A stretch of 64,000 nt of DNA, taken from Haloarcula marismortui ATCC 43049 (lineage in GTDB: Archaea; Halobacteriota; Halobacteria; Halobacteriales; Haloarculaceae). The notes below the pieces were generated by a model. It was given only the letters and a program-made list of their open reading frames with translations. It was not told the DNA's origin and ran no database searches. The position numbers and the translations under genes were made by a program. Every line of letters begins with the position of its first letter. Position 1 is the first letter of the stretch. Of this stretch, positions 42,678 to 50,880 are shown piece by piece. The DNA is taken from contig NC_006395.1 in the NCBI RefSeq assembly GCF_000011085.1, forward strand, positions 248,001 through 312,000, read 5' to 3'.

Positions 42678-43256
42678 ATGACGGACGTTCTTATTGTCGG
42701 TGGTGGTCCCGCCGGCCTGAGTGCGGCACTGTTTGCACAGAAAAACGGCCTGGAAACGACAGTCTTCGACACTGACGGGACCTGGATGCACAAGGCACAC
42801 CTGTTCAACTATCTTGGGGTAGGTTCTCAGGACGGGTCCGCGTTCATGGAAACCGCCCGGACACAGGTGGATAGCTTCGGCGTCAACAGAAAGCAGGGTA
42901 CAGAGGTGACTGACGTGCACCAAGCTGACAGCGGATTCGAGGTCGCAACTGAGGACGAGACGTACGAAGCACCCTACCTCGTCCTCGCGACGGGTGCCAA
43001 CCGTGACCTCGCTGCGTCGCTTGGCTGTGAGATGACCGCTGAAGATGTCGTTGACGTGGACGTGACAATGGAGACGAGTGTCGATGACGCCTACGCGACA
43101 GGGGGAATGGTCCGAGCGGAGGAGTGGCAGGCTGTCATCTCCGCTGGCGACGGCGCGGCGGCGGCGCTGAACATTCTCACGAAGGAGGAGGGAGAGCACT
43201 TCCACGACTTCGATACGCCTGCCGACGCCGACGCGATGTTCGGTCCCGAAGAGTAG
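42678..43256 (+). CDS. Small FAD-only, thioredoxin reductase-like protein
   Basis: A 192-residue flavoprotein with FAD loop LIVGGGPAGLSAALFA near residue 5 and a second FAD contact at DAYATGGMVRAEEWQAVISAGDGA. As in the siderophore-operon protein, the NADPH domain and the redox CxxC are missing. It needs either a partner reductase or another electron donor. The ATG at 42678 directly precedes the FAD strand; an in-frame ATG at 42657 is placed about 24 nt after TTATTGG and may be the leaderless start. It is divergent from the dehydrogenase. Confidence 0.8.
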   Translation: MTDVLIVGGGPAGLSAALFAQKNGLETTVFDTDGTWMHKAHLFNYLGVGSQDGSAFMETARTQVDSFGVNRKQGTEVTDVHQADSGFEVATEDETYEAPYLVLATGANRDLAASLGCEMTAEDVVDVDVTMETSVDDAYATGGMVRAEEWQAVISAGDGAAAALNILTKEEGEHFHDFDTPADADAMFGPEE

Positions 43257-43490
43257 ACCCCGAAACGGCTCGGGACGGGTCTCTCATTGCTACCCATCCA
43301 GCACCGTTCTATCGGCCATTGACTGACGGGTCCGGGCCGTGTTCGACGCCGGTTCAATCCGGTACTAAGCAGGTGCGTAAACTGCGCCATTGGGACTGTA
43401 TCACGTCGCTGCAGCCGGTTCGAGACCGCCGACCCGGCTGGCCGTATTATCCACTGATTCACTATGGGAGCGTAGAGCGATGTGGTTGCT
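43257..43490. other. Intergenic region, no gene recognised
   Basis: About 234 bp upstream of a truncated regulator gene. Two T-arm-like GGTTC motifs occur (43370 and 43430 regions), but no tRNA cloverleaf can be drawn around them. Confidence 0.4.
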
Positions 43491-44030
43491 GTGAAGGAGT
43501 TCGCGTTCACCCTCAGGTTCACTGTGGGTGCCGATCCGGTAATGGACCTGTTTCACCAGTACCCGACGCTACGACTCCGGAACGCCACGTGTACCGTGAC
43601 TGAAAACGCCATGTGGCGCATCGATCATGTAGACGGTCCCGCTGACGCTATCCCCGCGTTTGATGAAGTCTTTCTCAACGACGAACGCTGTAACGAGTGT
43701 CTCGACGAACACGGCTGCTCTGGGACGCGAGAATACCAGGTTCTCGACCGGCAGCCGGCTGCCAGAATTGTATATACGTATCACGCCCGGATTGACCGGT
43801 GTTGTGCGGTGCCTGCTGTCGTTACCGATTATATCGGCGACGGTGTCGTCTTCGAATCGGAACGCACCGGGGGTGCGTACCGGTGGCGGGTGTTGTCGCC
43901 AGTCGAGACATCGCTTGACCTGCTGTTCGACCATCTCGAATCGGCACTTCCGACTGGGGTGCAACTCGATGTAAACCACCTGGGAAACACTGAACGATGG
44001 CGAGAGAAAACACAGCCCGCGTTTCCATAG
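43491..44030 (+). pseudogene. Bat/HTH_10-type regulator lacking its HTH domain
   Basis: A 179-residue protein that resembles the N-terminal part of haloarchaeal bacterio-opsin activator-like regulators (KEFAFTLRFTVGADPVMDLFHQYP and WRVLSPVETSLDLLFDHLESAL). Full-length relatives continue into a C-terminal HTH_10 domain of about 50 residues. Here the protein stops after NTERWREKTQPAFP, and no HTH is visible downstream in any frame. It is either a decayed gene or a stand-alone sensor domain. GTG starts at 43482 and 43491 are possible. A cysteine-containing insertion (CNECLDEHGC) is present near residue 65. Confidence 0.55.
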
Positions 44031-44122
44031 TGACTGCATGGAGTCCACGGCTGTATGAATTCAGTGTAATAGGATGTAAACACACCTCGACGATATACGA
44101 TTCCGCTAAGCCTACGCCGAAA

Positions 44123-44863
44123 TCAGTGGACTGACCGCTCGTCGCTTTCGTCAATGTCCTCAATCGGGTCAGCGTTGCCAAACGATGGCTCCGGACCATC
44201 TCCGGCCGCGGCCCACTCGCAGGCATTGGCGAGGACCTGCTGGACCGCGTCGTTGTGGTAAATTGGATAGGTCTCGTGGCCCGGCCGGAAATAGAATATT
44301 CGGCCTGCCCCGCGGCGGTAGCAACATCCTGACCGGAACACCTCGCCGCCCTCGAACCAGGAATTAAACACGAGCGTGTCCGGCGCGGGGATGTCGAAGC
44401 GCTCGCCGTACATCTCGGTTTCTGGGAGTTCGATGTACTCGTCGATGCCATCGGCGATTGGATGGCCTGGCTCGACGACCCACAGGCGCTCGGTTTCGGC
44501 GGCTTCGCGCCATTTGAGGCTGCAGGTCGTTCCCATCAGTTCGCGGAAGATCTTGGAATAGTGGCCTGAGTGGAGGACGATGAGCCCCATGCCGTCGAGG
44601 ACCCGCTCTTTCACTCGGGCGACAACCTCGTCAGCAACTTCGTCGTGCGCGGCGTGGCCCCACCAGGTCAGAACATCCGTTTCTGCCAGTACATCCCCGG
44701 TGAGCCCGTGTTCAGGCTCCTGAAGCGTCGCGGTTTCCGTGTCGAACCCGCGTTCTGCTAGTGCTGTGGCGATAGTGCCGTGAATCCCGTCTGGGTAGAG
44801 GTCCGCGACAGCTTCGTGTTCCTGTTCGTGGACGTTCTCGTTCCAGACCGTGACGCGTGTCAT
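44123..44863 (-). CDS. ThuA-like glutamine-amidotransferase-fold protein
   Basis: A 246-residue member of the ThuA family (trehalose utilisation), which has a class I amidotransferase-like fold. Supporting segments are [11 protein letters not shown] at the N terminus, [14 protein letters not shown] near residue 65, [12 protein letters not shown] near 95, and [16 protein letters not shown] near 200. ThuA proteins act in disaccharide metabolism, but the catalytic role is unclear. It stands alone here. The start is fixed by a strong Shine-Dalgarno sequence. Confidence 0.85.
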   Translation of the reverse strand: MTRVTVWNENVHEQEHEAVADLYPDGIHGTIATALAERGFDTETATLQEPEHGLTGDVLAETDVLTWWGHAAHDEVADEVVARVKERVLDGMGLIVLHSGHYSKIFRELMGTTCSLKWREAAETERLWVVEPGHPIADGIDEYIELPETEMYGERFDIPAPDTLVFNSWFEGGEVFRSGCCYRRGAGRIFYFRPGHETYPIYHNDAVQQVLANACEWAAAGDGPEPSFGNADPIEDIDESDERSVH

Positions 44864-44874
44864 AGTCGTGATTT

Positions 44875-44880
44875 CCTCCT
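44875..44880 (-). promoter_or_regulatory. Strong Shine-Dalgarno sequence of the ThuA-like gene
   Basis: AGGAGG on the minus strand ends 11 nt before the ATG at 44863. Such a complete site is rare among the mostly leaderless genes of this window and settles the start. Confidence 0.65.
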
Positions 44881-45349
44881 CCGCCGTAACGGCGTTCGCC
44901 AAGCGGCAATCCGTACGATTAGTGGATGCCAACCGGGTTCGCCTCTGTTGGGCATTCATCGGGAATCCTCCAGAAGAGATTTAGCTGCCTCAGATACGGT
45001 TTTGTGTATCTTGGTCCTGAGCATCCGGATTATCCCACCGCGCGCCAGCGCCGCGCCACGGTGGCCATAACAGCCGCAACGTTGGCCCCTGATACGACCC
45101 GATTTCCAACCGTATCCACAGGACTGTGAATAACGCCCTGAAACGGCCAGATACAGACGACTGTATGGTGCTGCTGTAGGAGTACAGTTGAGTGTAATCG
45201 CGGCGTAAAGCACGGTTATACCGGATACACACGACTGTACTCCATTCCACCCAGACACACATGATAAACCCTGTATTTTGTCCCGTCAGGGCTTCTCGCT
45301 TCTATTCCACCGCTATTCTGAATAGATGATGATGTAAACAGTAGATAAG
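44881..45349. other. Long intergenic region before the lactate operon
   Basis: About 470 bp with no supported gene. It contains scattered ACTGTA/TACAGT elements (for example GACTGTATGG near 45161, GTACAGTTGAG near 45183 and GACTGTACTCC near 45231) that could be binding sites for a lactate-responsive regulator. The right end becomes AT-rich towards the TATA box at 45350. Confidence 0.45.
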
Positions 45350-45357
45350 TATAAATA
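45350..45357 (+). promoter_or_regulatory. TATA box of the lactate operon
   Basis: TATAAATA, a near-consensus archaeal TATA box, ends 23 nt before the ATG at 45381. It predicts a transcript beginning on or beside that ATG, not near the permease start 156 nt further on. Confidence 0.7.
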
Positions 45358-45380
45358 CTCCCTGCCAGACGGCGTGATTG

Positions 45381-45455
45381 ATGCACCCTACCAGAAACCG
45401 CTGTATCGGAAGGTTTCGAGCGATAGACCTGCGTAGCGAGGTGGTGCCGAAATGA
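45381..45455 (+). CDS. Possible leader ORF 1 of the lactate operon (24 residues)
   Basis: A basic 24-residue frame (starting MHPTRNRCIGRF) positioned as the leaderless first cistron after the TATA box. Its TGA overlaps the ATG of leader ORF 2 (ATGA). The basic composition is unlike haloarchaeal proteins, so the act of translation may matter more than the peptide. Confidence 0.45.
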   Translation: MHPTRNRCIGRFRAIDLRSEVVPK

Positions 45456-45544
45456 GAGTCCGACATCGCCTCCCGGAGCGGGTGGCTGGTGGAAGTTCGG
45501 CCTGTCCGGACGAACAGATTGCGGGGGTGAGAACCAATGTCTGA
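45452..45544 (+). CDS. Possible leader ORF 2 of the lactate operon (30 residues)
   Basis: A 30-residue frame (starting MRVRHRLPERVAGG) that begins in the ATGA stop/start overlap with leader ORF 1. It ends 8 nt inside the permease gene, its TGA lying just after the permease ATG. The chain of overlaps suggests translational coupling. Coding status is uncertain. Confidence 0.42.
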   Translation: MRVRHRLPERVAGGSSACPDEQIAGVRTNV

Positions 45545-47315
45545 ACACACACTGGTGTTGATGGCACTGCTACCACTGGCGACGATTGCGGTGCTGATGG
45601 TCGGGCTGTACCAGCCCGCGACACGGACGATGCCTATCGCGTGGGCGGTGGCGGCCATCGCCGCTTTCGTCGGCTGGCAGATGTCCCCTACGCTGATCGC
45701 CGCCGCATCAATACGTGGGGCGCTGACAGCGACCAGAATTCTTGTCATCGTCTTTGGGGCGATACTCCTGCTGTACACGCTGAAACAGTCCGGTGCGTTC
45801 GAGGTCATCAACGCAGGGTTCTCCTCGATTAGCGACGACCGGCGCGTACAGGTCATCCTGCTCGTCTTCCTCATGGGGTCGTTCATCGAGGGCGCGGCTG
45901 GCTTCGGGACGCCCGCAGCCATTGTTGGCCCGCTGCTGGTCGGTCTGGGCTTCCCGCCACTGGCCGCAGTGGTCGTTGCGCTCACGGGGAATATCCTCGC
46001 AATCACCTTCGGTGCGGTCGGGACGCCGCTGATCATCGGACTGCGTGACGTGGTGTTCGCGGAGGGCACGGGCGCCTCACAGCAGGTGCTTCAGCAGGGT
46101 GGCTTCGCGAGCGTCGGTGCCTACGTCGCCCAGATTGGCGTGTGGGCGGCGCTCATCCACGCTATCGTTGGCATCGCCATCCCGTTCATCGGCGTGGCGA
46201 TGATGACCCGGTTCTTCGGCGAGGAGCGGTCGATCAAGCCTGCGCTCGAAGTCCTGCCGCTGTGCCTATTCGCGTGGGCTTCCTTTGCCATTCCGTACGT
46301 CGCTACCGCGTACTTCCTCGGCCCGACGTTCCCGGCGCTGCTGGGTGCGATGGTCGGGCTGCTCGTGGTCACGACGACGCTGCGAGCTGGCTACTTCCTC
46401 CCCGATGAGGAATGGGACTTCGGCCCGCAGGCCCAGTGGCCGGACCACTGGATCGGCAGCATTGAACCCGGAGAGGGTGTCGGCACCACGTCGGGCGGGA
46501 GCCGAGAGGGAACTGTTGCAGCCGACGGTGGCACGGCAACGTTTGAAGACTCGCACTCGCAGGACATGTCGCTGGGTATGGCCTGGCTGCCGTACCTCCT
46601 CGTCGCCGCGTTGCTCGTCGTGACCCGCGTCGTCAGTCCGGTTCAGGAGTTCCTGGCGACCAACGGCGTTCTCATGTGGAACAACATCCTTGGCACGCCG
46701 TTCTCGGAGGGCGTCGAGATGTTCTACCTCCCGGGGAGCCTCTTCGTGCTGGTTGCCGTGATTACCTACGCGCTCCACGGGATGTCCACCGACGAAATCA
46801 AGGCCTCGTGGAGTGAGGCGCTTCGGAACATTGCACCGGCTGTCGTCGCGCTGTGGTTCGCGGTCGCAACGGTCATGATCATGCAGCGGACCGGTAGTGC
46901 AATCGTGCTGGAGACCGCGCCGATCAACTCCGGGATGCTCGGTCTGTTGTCCGAAATCACGGCAAGTGGGACCGGCCAGATGTTCCCGTTCTTCTCGGGC
47001 TTCATCGGCGCGTTCGGCGCGTTCATCGCCGGTTCGAACACTGTCAGCGACATCCTGTTCGGGCTGTTCCAGTTCCAGGCCGCACAGCAGATCGGCGCGC
47101 CGACCCAGATCGTCGTTGCCGCACAGGCGGTCGGCGGCGCAATCGGCAATCTCATCGCGATTCACAACGTGGTCGCCGCCCTCACGGTGGTCGGCCTTAT
47201 TGGCGAGGAGGGGCGTGTCATCCGCCTCGAACTGATTCCGGTGCTGTACTACGGCGTGTTCACGGGCATACTGACGCTCATTCTCGCCTACGTCGTGGCT
47301 CCGGGCGCGTTCTAA
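45537..47315 (+). CDS. lctP: L-lactate permease (LctP/LldP family)
   Basis: A 592-residue permease with about 13-14 membrane helices. Family features are SGAFEVINAGFSSISDDRRVQ near residue 85, GSFIEGAAGFGTPAAI near 120, and the C-terminal SGFIGAFGAFIAGSNTVSD repeat. A hydrophilic, acidic loop around residues 290-345 contains a Gly/Thr-rich insert. It imports lactate (or glycolate) for the dehydrogenase encoded next. GGGGGTGA about 8 nt before the ATG acts as a Shine-Dalgarno-like element. Confidence 0.92.
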   Translation: MSEHTLVLMALLPLATIAVLMVGLYQPATRTMPIAWAVAAIAAFVGWQMSPTLIAAASIRGALTATRILVIVFGAILLLYTLKQSGAFEVINAGFSSISDDRRVQVILLVFLMGSFIEGAAGFGTPAAIVGPLLVGLGFPPLAAVVVALTGNILAITFGAVGTPLIIGLRDVVFAEGTGASQQVLQQGGFASVGAYVAQIGVWAALIHAIVGIAIPFIGVAMMTRFFGEERSIKPALEVLPLCLFAWASFAIPYVATAYFLGPTFPALLGAMVGLLVVTTTLRAGYFLPDEEWDFGPQAQWPDHWIGSIEPGEGVGTTSGGSREGTVAADGGTATFEDSHSQDMSLGMAWLPYLLVAALLVVTRVVSPVQEFLATNGVLMWNNILGTPFSEGVEMFYLPGSLFVLVAVITYALHGMSTDEIKASWSEALRNIAPAVVALWFAVATVMIMQRTGSAIVLETAPINSGMLGLLSEITASGTGQMFPFFSGFIGAFGAFIAGSNTVSDILFGLFQFQAAQQIGAPTQIVVAAQAVGGAIGNLIAIHNVVAALTVVGLIGEEGRVIRLELIPVLYYGVFTGILTLILAYVVAPGAF

Positions 47316-47357
47316 CCCGACTCACCTACCCACCTACCCTCCACCTACTCCCTACTC

Positions 47358-50300
47358 ATGGCATACGATTCCCGACTCCCCGAGCAACGTGACCCGGCGA
47401 CAGACCCGAGCGCGAACTACGACTATCAGGGCGACAGCGTCAATCGACCGGACCTTGTTTCGGCGCTGGAGCAGCGCGTGGACGGCGACGTACGCTTCGA
47501 CACGTACACTCGTGAGCTGTTCGCAACCGACGCGAGCGCGTACGAACAGCTCCCCATCGGCGTCGTCTCGCCGGTCTCGACCGAGGACGTGGTCGCGGTG
47601 ATGGAGTACTGCGCCGCGGAGGATATTCCGGTGCTTCCACGGGGCGGCGGGACCAGTCTCGCCGGGCAGGCCGTCAATGAGGCGGTCGTCCTCGATTTCA
47701 AGCGGTACATGGACGAGACGCTGTCGGTCGATCCTGAGGCCAGGCGGGCCCGGGCACAGGCCGGTATCACCATCGCCCGTCTCAACGACCGGCTCGAACC
47801 CCACGGCCTGAAGTTCGCGCCGGACCCCGCGTGGGGTGACAAGAGTGTTCTCGGCGGTGCAATCGGGAACAACACGACCGGCGCGCACTCGCTAAAATAC
47901 GGCAAGACAGACGCCTATATCGAGGAGTGCGAGGTCGTCCTCGCGGACGGAACCCGGACGACTTTCGGCTGGGTGGACGTCGAGGACATCGAAGCGCGGG
48001 CAGCCGAGGCCGGCCCGGACGCCGACCTCGAAACCCGGATTTACGCCGAAGTCGCGAAGATCCTCTCGGAGGACGCGACGGAGATAGACGCCAGATATCC
48101 GGAGCTCAAGCGCAACGTCTCGGGATATAATCTGGATGAACTGGTCGACAGCGCCAGGGAACGCGGCGAAGTCAACCTTGCCCGCTTGCTCGCCGGGAGC
48201 GAAGGGACACTGGCTGTTGTCACTGAGGCGATAGTCTCGCTCGAACCCGTTCCCGACGCTACGGCCGTCGCCATGCTGACCTACGACGACATCATCTCGG
48301 CGATGCAAGACGTCGCCCCGATTCTCGACCATGACCCATCGGCCGTCGAGGTGATGGACGACGTGCTTCTGGACCTTGCCGCGGAGACGCCAGAGTTCGC
48401 CGACGTCGTCAGTATGCTCCCCGAAGAGACGGATTCGACGCTGCTTGTCGAGTTCTACGCCGATTCGCCTGATGATGGCGCTCAGAAGGTCGCCGACCTG
48501 CTCGCTGACCGACTCCCGGGCTACGACGCCAGAGAGTCCCCGAGCGAGGAGGCGAGTTCGGTTACCGATGCCCCAGTCCACGCTGTCGATGCGCTGGAGG
48601 CATACGACGCGGACCGACAGGCGAAGTTCTGGAAGATGCGCAAGGCTGGGTTGCCGATCCTCCTGTCGCGGACTGGTGACGACAAGCACTGGCCGTTCGT
48701 CGAGGATACGGCGGTCCCGGCCGAGAATCTCCCGGAATACATCGCCGACATCCGGGAGTTGTTCGACGAGCACGACACGTTCGCCTCCTACTACGCCCAC
48801 GCCGGCCCCGGCGTCCTGCACATCAGGCCGCTATTGAACCTGAAATCCGGCGATGGCATCGAGACGATGGAGGCCATCTCCGACGCTATCACTGACCTTG
48901 TCGTCCAGTACGATGGGTCCGTGTCGGGTGAACACGGCGACGGTCGCGCCCGAACCCAGTGGAACCGCAAGCTCTACGGCGACGACCTCTGGGAGACGTT
49001 CCGCGACCTGAAGTCGGCGTTCGACCCTGACTGGCGGCTGAACCCGGGCAACATCTGTGGTGAGCACGACCCGGCTGAGAATCTCCGGTACGACCCCGAC
49101 TACGAGTTCGACGCGGGCTTCGACCCCGCACTCGACTGGGACAACGAGAACGGGTTCCAGGGGATGGTCGAACTCTGTCACGGCTGTGCGGGCTGTACCG
49201 GCCATCAGGAGACTACCGGCGGCGTCATGTGTCCGACCTACCGCGCCGCAGAGGAGGAAATCACGAGCACTCGCGGCCGGGCGAACATGCTCCGGTCGGC
49301 GATGGACGGTGACCTTCCGGACGACCCCTTCGAGGAGGAGTTCGTCACGGAAGTTCTGGACCTCTGTATCGGCTGTAAGGGCTGCAAAAAGGACTGTCCG
49401 AGCGGCGTTGACATGGCGAAGCTCAAGGCCGAGGTGGTCCACGAACATCACCAGCGAGAGGGTATTTCGCTTCGTGACCGGCTGTTCGCCAACGTCGAGA
49501 CAGTGCTCTCGCTGGGAAGCACGTTCGCCCCGGTGTCGAACTGGCTGATGGACCTGCCGGGCTCGGGACTGCTCATGGAGAAAACGGTCGGTATCACGGA
49601 AGAGCGGACGCTACCCGGCTTCCACCGGACCACGTTCCGGGACTGGTGGGCTGACCGCGGCGGCGCAATGGTCGCGGCGAGCAAAGCTGACCGAAAGGCG
49701 CTCTTGCTTGCCGACCCCTACACGAACTATAGCCACCCGGACGTCGGGAAGGCCGCCGTAGAAGTGCTGGAGGCGGCGGGCGTCCACGTGGTCGTGCCTG
49801 ACGGTGTGACCGACAGCGGTCGTCCCGCGTTCTCCAAGAGTATGCTGGACCACGCCCGCGAGACGGCACAGGCGAACGTGGACGCGCTCGCGCCACGAAT
49901 CCGCGACGGCTGGGACGTGGTCACTATCGAACCTTCCGACGCAGTCATGTATCAGGTCGACTACTGTGACCTGCTCTCCGGCGACGATGTCGATACCGTC
50001 GCGGAGAACACGTACGGCATCTGCGAGTATCTCGACACGTACCGGCTGGGAGAGACGATCCCCTTCGACGAATCGGGCGACTCGCTGGCGTACCACGGCC
50101 ACTGCCACCAGAAGGCGACGAAGAAAGACCACCACGCTGTCGGCGTTCTGCGCCGGGCCGGATATGCTGTCGACCCGCTTGATTCGGGCTGTTGTGGCAT
50201 GGCCGGCAGTTTCGGCTACGAGGCCGAACACTACTCGATGAGCGAGGGTATCGCGGACCTCCTGCTGGGACAGATAGACGACTCCCCTGCTGAGCAAGTC

Positions 50301-50402
50301 GTCGCACCCGGCGCATCCTGCCGGTCCCAGATCGACGATTTCGGCGATGGCGAGACTGAGCCGCCACATCCCATCGAGATGGTTGCAGCGGCGATCCAGT
50401 AA
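47358..50402 (+). CDS. FAD/Fe-S lactate (or 2-hydroxyacid) dehydrogenase, GlcD-GlpC fusion
   Basis: A 1014-residue flavoprotein in one chain. Residues about 60-280 form the FAD-binding domain (PRGGGTSLAGQAV near 96; DPAWGDKSVLGGAIGNNTTG near 155). The FAD-oxidase C-terminal domain follows, with SGEHGDGRART near 523. The Fe-S module has CHGCAGC, MCPTY, and CIGCKGCKKDCPSG near 674. The CCG domain ends the chain (YHGHCHQK and SGCCGMAGSFGYE). It oxidises lactate to pyruvate and passes electrons to the membrane quinone pool. It is 42 nt after the permease in the same operon. Confidence 0.92.
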   Translation: MAYDSRLPEQRDPATDPSANYDYQGDSVNRPDLVSALEQRVDGDVRFDTYTRELFATDASAYEQLPIGVVSPVSTEDVVAVMEYCAAEDIPVLPRGGGTSLAGQAVNEAVVLDFKRYMDETLSVDPEARRARAQAGITIARLNDRLEPHGLKFAPDPAWGDKSVLGGAIGNNTTGAHSLKYGKTDAYIEECEVVLADGTRTTFGWVDVEDIEARAAEAGPDADLETRIYAEVAKILSEDATEIDARYPELKRNVSGYNLDELVDSARERGEVNLARLLAGSEGTLAVVTEAIVSLEPVPDATAVAMLTYDDIISAMQDVAPILDHDPSAVEVMDDVLLDLAAETPEFADVVSMLPEETDSTLLVEFYADSPDDGAQKVADLLADRLPGYDARESPSEEASSVTDAPVHAVDALEAYDADRQAKFWKMRKAGLPILLSRTGDDKHWPFVEDTAVPAENLPEYIADIRELFDEHDTFASYYAHAGPGVLHIRPLLNLKSGDGIETMEAISDAITDLVVQYDGSVSGEHGDGRARTQWNRKLYGDDLWETFRDLKSAFDPDWRLNPGNICGEHDPAENLRYDPDYEFDAGFDPALDWDNENGFQGMVELCHGCAGCTGHQETTGGVMCPTYRAAEEEITSTRGRANMLRSAMDGDLPDDPFEEEFVTEVLDLCIGCKGCKKDCPSGVDMAKLKAEVVHEHHQREGISLRDRLFANVETVLSLGSTFAPVSNWLMDLPGSGLLMEKTVGITEERTLPGFHRTTFRDWWADRGGAMVAASKADRKALLLADPYTNYSHPDVGKAAVEVLEAAGVHVVVPDGVTDSGRPAFSKSMLDHARETAQANVDALAPRIRDGWDVVTIEPSDAVMYQVDYCDLLSGDDVDTVAENTYGICEYLDTYRLGETIPFDESGDSLAYHGHCHQKATKKDHHAVGVLRRAGYAVDPLDSGCCGMAGSFGYEAEHYSMSEGIADLLLGQIDDSPAEQVVAPGASCRSQIDDFGDGETEPPHPIEMVAAAIQ

Positions 50403-50433
50403 CCGGGTATGCAGCGACAACCCCCGGCAGTGA

Positions 50434-50880
50434 TCAGAACCCAAACCCGTCTTTCTGCCTGACCGTGACGTCGTGCCCGTCAACTGTTGCCCGAAGCGCC
50501 TGTGTGAACGGTTCGGGGTCGAACTGACCGTGGACGCGAACCGTCGTCGCGGAGTCTGTCCGGGGCTGTGCGGTGATTTTCGGCCGACCGATTCGGCCAC
50601 CCGTGTGGATATCGACGCTGTCGAGTGCGTCGTATGACTGCGTTTCGACCTGTTCGGCTGTCTCGATGGCCGCGGGGACGCCCTCCTCGACCACCTGTGA
50701 CGCGAATGCGGCAGCCCGCTGGTCCGGCGACCCGAACAACAGGTCGACGGGGGTCAGATAGTCGTACTCGACGAAGTAGGCTCGCTCCGTACAGAACAAC
50801 ACGTCGATAAGCCGGAGCGGGTACGAGCCGCGCATCGTGTAATGCAAGTGGACGCGGAGTTCATCGGTCACGAGAACCAC
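50434..50880 (-). CDS. Unknown haloarchaeal protein downstream of the Nramp-like transporter
   Basis: A 148-residue acidic, soluble protein without a recognisable family. It starts LRVHLHYTMRGSYPLRLIDVLFCTERAYFVEYDYLTPVDLLFG and ends VRQKDGFGF. The start overlaps the transporter gene by 13 nt, so the two are co-translated and probably work together. A role in transport regulation is a guess. Confidence 0.68.
   Translation of the reverse strand: MVLVTDELRVHLHYTMRGSYPLRLIDVLFCTERAYFVEYDYLTPVDLLFGSPDQRAAAFASQVVEEGVPAAIETAEQVETQSYDALDSVDIHTGGRIGRPKITAQPRTDSATTVRVHGQFDPEPFTQALRATVDGHDVTVRQKDGFGF

Noticed and set aside
43365-43460. Two tRNA T-arm-like GGTTC stretches
   Set aside because: No acceptor or anticodon stem can be formed around either; not a tRNA.
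46266-47165. Minus-strand 299-codon frame opposite lctP
   Set aside because: Shadow ORF; the plus-strand permease is unambiguous.
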